Source of the DNA: Nitrosopumilus sp.
Lineage (GTDB): Archaea; Thermoproteota; Nitrososphaeria; Nitrososphaerales; Nitrosopumilaceae
Length of the DNA stretch: 64,000 bases
Assembly: GCF_025698945.1 (NCBI RefSeq)
Contig: NZ_JAILWM010000001.1
Coordinates: 62,001 to 126,000, forward strand
Direction of reading: 5' to 3'
Position 1 is the first letter of the stretch. Each line of letters begins with the position of its first letter. Below are positions 60,647 through 64,000 of this stretch, one piece after another. Under the pieces are notes generated by a model that was given only the letters and a program-made list of their open reading frames with translations, had not been told where the DNA came from and did not search any database. The position numbers were made by a program, and so were the translations under genes.

Positions 60647-61490
60647 TTACTTCGGCCTTTTTGTTACTTATTTTTGAAACGATTACATTTCCCTCAAGTG
60701 TAGAAAATATTTTTTTAATATCTGATTCATTTTCTTTTTTTGTTACAGCAGCAATTGCTGGTCCATTACCTGAAACTGATGCAGCAAGTGCCCCTTTCTC
60801 TATTAAATTTGTTATAATTTTGGGATCTGAATTTAATATTGATGCTGTTGCCAATCCGTTAATTGTCATTGCCTCCCAATAGTTTCCCTTTCTAGCAAGT
60901 TCCCATGCTTTCTCAAAGACAGTAGATAATGAACTAAGATTTTTTAGATTTCCTCTTTTTCTGTTTTTTGGAATAAATATTATTGCAATTAAATTTGAAG
61001 GGCCATTTTCAAAATGAACTCTTTTCCTTCTTGCATTATCTGTAACATTGAATCCTCCGTAGTAACATGAACATGCATCATCATATGCTCCAGTAATGCT
61101 TACTTTGGATTCAATTGATGCATCAACTCCAGCAAGAAGAATTTGTTGGTCTGTTAGTTTTGGTTTGAAGATTTTTGCACATGCCAATGCTACTGCAGAT
61201 GATATTGCACTTGAACTTTTGAGTCCATATCCTGTTGGAATCTCTGAATCAAGTGTTACTGTAATCTTGTTTTGCTCCAGATCTTTTTTTGCAATGATTT
61301 TTTCAATTGTTTTAGTAATTAGACGAGAACTAATGCTTTTGTTCTCTGATTGAATGATGATGCCTTTACCTGGTGTTGCTTCTACTTCTGACTCTACTTT
61401 TAGTGCTATGCCCAGCGTGGCCCCTTTTTTGTTTGCAATTGCATTAACTAGTGATATGGCTCCATGGACAGTGGCCTTTGCTTTTACCAT
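60636..61490 (-). CDS. aroK: Archaeal GHMP-type shikimate kinase
   Basis: This 284-aa enzyme phosphorylates shikimate with ATP. It belongs to the GHMP kinase superfamily rather than the bacterial P-loop AroK, with motif IPTGYGLKSSSAISSAVALA (about 84-103) and VSGNGPAIAAV near the end. The ATG at 61490 follows GAGGAG (about 4 nt away) and shares one base with the aroE stop; a TTG codon precedes it. Confidence 0.93.
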   Translation of the reverse strand: MVKAKATVHGAISLVNAIANKKGATLGIALKVESEVEATPGKGIIIQSENKSISSRLITKTIEKIIAKKDLEQNKITVTLDSEIPTGYGLKSSSAISSAVALACAKIFKPKLTDQQILLAGVDASIESKVSITGAYDDACSCYYGGFNVTDNARRKRVHFENGPSNLIAIIFIPKNRKRGNLKNLSSLSTVFEKAWELARKGNYWEAMTINGLATASILNSDPKIITNLIEKGALAASVSGNGPAIAAVTKKENESDIKKIFSTLEGNVIVSKISNKKAEVNEL

Positions 61491-62311
61491 CAAACTCCTC
61501 CTAACAGTGCTTTTTTCATGGCATTATAAGGTGCTTCTATGCCATGCCAAATCTCAAAGGCCCTAACAGCTTGGCCCAATAGCATCTCGTAACCATAAAT
61601 TACAGTTGCCCCTTCTTCTTTTGCTTTTTTGATAAAGTCTGTGTTCATTGGCATATATACAATGTCATACACAATTGTTTTTTCATTAATTCCTTTTAAT
61701 GAAATTGGTGATAATTCGTTTTTGAGGCCAATTGATGTTGCATTTATAATAAAGTCATAATCTTTTGCAGAATCTCCTACATCCTCAATTTTGATTGGAT
61801 TGGAATCTAATCCAATCTTTTTTGCAAACTCTGATAATTTTTCTGCATTTTCAAGTGTTCTGTTTGCAATAGTAATGCTTTTTGCTTTCTCTTTTGCAAA
61901 ACCTGCTACGATTGCTCTTGCAGCTCCGCCTGCTCCAAGAAGAAGAACTTTTTTGTTTGCAATAGTAATGCTTCTTTTCTTTAGTGGATCTAAAAACCCA
62001 TCCATGTCTGTATTGTATCCTTTTAGAACTCCGTCCATATTTTTTACTGTGTTGACTGCCCCAATCAAACTACAAGACTCATCAATTTTATCTAGATATT
62101 TCATCATTTCAACTTTATGTGGAATTGTAATGTTAAATCCATCTATCTTTATTTTTTTTAATCCTTCAATTCCTTCTGCAAGTTCTCCTACGGGAATTCT
62201 ATATGCAATGTAGGAGCTATCCAAATTTAGTTCTCTAAATGCTGCACTGTGAATGTTAGGGGATAATGAGTGATCAATAGGATCTCCAATTACTGCAAAT
62301 GATTTTCCCAT
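61490..62311 (-). CDS. aroE: Shikimate dehydrogenase AroE
   Basis: This 273-aa NADPH enzyme reduces 3-dehydroshikimate. It has IGDPIDHSLSPNIHSAAF, the catalytic lysine in FNITIPHKVEMM, NTDMDGF, the Rossmann LLLGAGGAARAIVAG and the NADP-type NRTLENAEKL. It lies between aroD and the shikimate kinase in the same orientation. Confidence 0.96.
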   Translation of the reverse strand: MGKSFAVIGDPIDHSLSPNIHSAAFRELNLDSSYIAYRIPVGELAEGIEGLKKIKIDGFNITIPHKVEMMKYLDKIDESCSLIGAVNTVKNMDGVLKGYNTDMDGFLDPLKKRSITIANKKVLLLGAGGAARAIVAGFAKEKAKSITIANRTLENAEKLSEFAKKIGLDSNPIKIEDVGDSAKDYDFIINATSIGLKNELSPISLKGINEKTIVYDIVYMPMNTDFIKKAKEEGATVIYGYEMLLGQAVRAFEIWHGIEAPYNAMKKALLGGV

Positions 62312-62362
62312 CTTAATTTTTAGAATATTTTGATTGATTTAAACTCTCAACTTTTGGTTTGA

Positions 62363-63034
62363 TTATTGTTTTAGATTTGTGATTTTTTTAATTTCGTCTA
62401 CACTGAATTGTCCTGGTGCTACTGGCTTTCCAAGTGAGACATATGTATATGGACTTCCCAAATATAGGCACAAAATCCTTGATATTCTTCCAAAATCCCC
62501 CATGGCAAACGAAATTAGAGTATTATTGCCTTTTTTGCTATACAATTCTAACATTCTCGTTGAATCATTTGGTGACTTTGCAGTACTTACTATTTTTACA
62601 AATGATGAGAATTTACTCATTTGATTAATTTTCTTTTTTAGATTTTCTGAACTTGGTGTTTTTTTAAAATCATGCCATGATACAAGTAATTTTGTTTTAG
62701 TTGATTTTAGATATTTTGCTAAAGATGGATTTTTTTGTAATGTATTAAACTCTACATCTAGTAAGAATGGATTGTATTCTGCAATTAATTTGAGAATTGC
62801 AATTCTTTCAGTTTCATTTCCTGTAAACCTTCCTCCCTCATTTTTTGGACGTAATGTGCAAACAGATTTTTTAAGATCTTTTTTTATCATCTTGATTGTT
62901 TCAGGAATTTTTTCAGGATTTAGAAAATCAAATCTTATTTCAGCATAATCTGATTTTTTTAAAGCAATTTTTAATGTCTGTGCTACTTTTTTTGGTGTTT
63001 TTTCTGCAATTGAAACACATGTTTTGTATTTCAT
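62363..63034 (-). CDS. aroD: Type I 3-dehydroquinate dehydratase AroD
   Basis: This 223-aa Schiff-base enzyme dehydrates 3-dehydroquinate. It shows YAEIRFDFL, CTLRPKNEGGRF, LLVSWHDFKKTPS and the Schiff-base lysine in SFVKIVSTA. It starts one base before the DHQ synthase stop region, so the two are coupled. It is the small stand-alone archaeal form. Confidence 0.93.
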   Translation of the reverse strand: MKYKTCVSIAEKTPKKVAQTLKIALKKSDYAEIRFDFLNPEKIPETIKMIKKDLKKSVCTLRPKNEGGRFTGNETERIAILKLIAEYNPFLLDVEFNTLQKNPSLAKYLKSTKTKLLVSWHDFKKTPSSENLKKKINQMSKFSSFVKIVSTAKSPNDSTRMLELYSKKGNNTLISFAMGDFGRISRILCLYLGSPYTYVSLGKPVAPGQFSVDEIKKITNLKQ

Positions 63035-63035
63035 C

Positions 63036-64000
63036 TTATTTTTCTAATATGTACTCGTCTGAAACTTCCATACCAAAATGTCTTCCAGTTGCAGGTTTAG
63101 AATGAACCATTACTGTATCTCCTTTTTTTAGATGTGTTATTGACACTAGTTGGCCATTTGGTTTTACAAAGCGTATTGTTTCGGCATCCTGTGCAATAAT
63201 TCCGCCAATCTCTCCTCCTGCTGATGCTTTAATCATTAGCATTGGTCTTCTTTCTATCTTTGATCTTCCTACTGTGGCCCTTCTTGCTTTTCCTTTAGAG
63301 TTTAGAATCAATACTTCTGAACCTGTCTCAACTTCTGATAGATAGTTTGTAGTTCCATCAGGTGATAGAGTGTAGCAATGTACAGCTCCTGCATTTACTC
63401 TAAATGGTCTTGGTGATGTAAAAGATGAGCCAACTGATTCATTATGGACTAAAAACAAAAAGTTTGATCTGCTACCAATTAACATTCCTTCTCCTTTGTG
63501 AAGCATTGATGCTGTATCTACACAAACTCTTTCTCCATCCCCAACTTCTTTAATTTCAATAATTTTAGCTGGCATCATTTCAAAACTCCGAGTGCCTAAA
63601 TACACCATTGCCTCCCTTACTTCGTTAATTGATGATGTGCTGAAAATTACTCCATCTACCCCTACTTCTAAAATTGAAAACATTTTTCTTACTTCCTCAG
63701 GGGTTCTTGCAATTGCAAAAATTTTGGTATGGATTTTGTGAAGTTTTGCAATAATGTTTTCAAGTGGAATAATTTTCCAATCCTTTACTTCTACTATTAC
63801 AAAGTCTAATCCTTTCTTTGCAATAGCTAGGGTATTTTCAATATCTGCATTAGATAAAACTTGAAATTTCTTTCCTATTTTTTTGCCCTTTGGTTTTGTA
63901 GACCCTTCTTTTTCTAAAACAACATAATTTGCTGAGCTTGAAGGATACACTGTTTGCATTTTTGTCTTTTTCTTGCCTAATTTCTTTGGGTCAAGATATA
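63036..64000 (-). CDS. aroB': 3-Dehydroquinate synthase II (archaeal), 5' end cut by the window
   Basis: The archaeal NAD-dependent enzyme closes 2-amino-3,7-dideoxy-D-threo-hept-6-ulosonate to 3-dehydroquinate. Visible parts are GVDGVIFSTSSINEVREAM, AKIIEIKEVGDGERVCVDTAS, GEGMLIGSRSNFLFLVHNES, RPFRVNAGAVHCYTL and the C-terminal KPATGRHFGMEVSDEY. The frame stays open beyond the ATG at 63959 to the edge (..YLDPKKLGKKKTK before it), so the real start lies outside; about 50 residues should be missing. Confidence 0.93.
   Translation of the reverse strand, partial: YLDPKKLGKKKTKMQTVYPSSSANYVVLEKEGSTKPKGKKIGKKFQVLSNADIENTLAIAKKGLDFVIVEVKDWKIIPLENIIAKLHKIHTKIFAIARTPEEVRKMFSILEVGVDGVIFSTSSINEVREAMVYLGTRSFEMMPAKIIEIKEVGDGERVCVDTASMLHKGEGMLIGSRSNFLFLVHNESVGSSFTSPRPFRVNAGAVHCYTLSPDGTTNYLSEVETGSEVLILNSKGKARRATVGRSKIERRPMLMIKASAGGEIGGIIAQDAETIRFVKPNGQLVSITHLKKGDTVMVHSKPATGRHFGMEVSDEYILEK

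Overview
This window looks like chromosome from an ammonia-oxidising archaeon of the Nitrosopumilus type (Nitrososphaerota/Thaumarchaeota). The DNA is strongly AT-rich. The information-processing genes are archaeal: TFB, aIF-1A, aIF-5A, SRP19, SRP54, Gar1, S8e, S24e, S27ae, Pus10 and Dph6. The metabolic genes use archaeal forms: ApgM, GHMP-type shikimate kinase, 3-dehydroquinate synthase II, ThiD-ThiN and a siroheme-based heme route. Several genes sit about 25 bp downstream of a TATA box, which implies leaderless mRNAs. Genes are dense, many overlap by 1-4 bp, and I see no mobile elements, CRISPR arrays or rRNA.

Layout. 0.1-8.1 kb is a phosphate region: a secreted triple-repeat protein, a PhoU-like regulator, pstCAB-phoU, then a DUF47/PhoU-like protein with a PiT permease. 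No pstS is visible. 8.1-9.5 kb holds an SbtA-type bicarbonate transporter overlapped by an SbtB-like PII protein. 9.5-10.9 kb is a divergent arsenic module: arsR facing arsC and a MIP channel. 10.9-14.7 kb holds hemL-hemC-SUMT-hemD. 14.8-20.0 kb is the suf operon (sufB-sufD-Rieske protein-sufS-sufU). 20-26.4 kb is mixed: pgk, a PAP2 phosphatase, a histone-H1-like lysine-rich repeat protein, an OB-fold ssDNA-binding protein and tRNA-Leu(CAA) with an intron. 26.4-32.6 kb holds hemB-hemA-precorrin-2 dehydrogenase, a fused AhbA/AhbB siroheme decarboxylase and a ChdC/HemQ-like protein. 32.9-37.1 kb is one minus-strand block: scpA-scpB-rps8e-srp19-gar1-tfb-sufC. 37.2-50.8 kb carries regulators, translation factors, tRNA-Tyr with an intron, a C/D-box sRNA, ffh, pus10, ribosomal proteins, ApgM and a GalT-like protein. 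50.8-55.7 kb carries sugar-nucleotide and thiamine genes. 55.7-64.0 kb is the shikimate/aromatic amino-acid block in pathway order (DHQS II, aroD, aroE, aroK, aroA, aroC, chorismate mutase-aminotransferase, tyrA). Between aroA and aroC lies a GC-rich element that folds into a structured RNA on the opposite strand.

How it fits together. The two hem clusters, the siroheme branch, AhbAB and the ChdC-like protein supply most of a hybrid archaeal heme pathway; only an AhbC-type enzyme is not seen here. SbtA/SbtB would deliver bicarbonate, the carbon species fixed by the 3-hydroxypropionate/4-hydroxybutyrate cycle known in these organisms. The Pst and PiT systems, with their several PhoU-like partners and a shared upstream motif, suggest a local phosphate regulon. 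The two non-coding RNAs (C/D guide at 42.36-42.42 kb and structured RNA at 59.26-59.34 kb) are the least described elements. The guide has an almost diagnostic match to a CAU anticodon loop.
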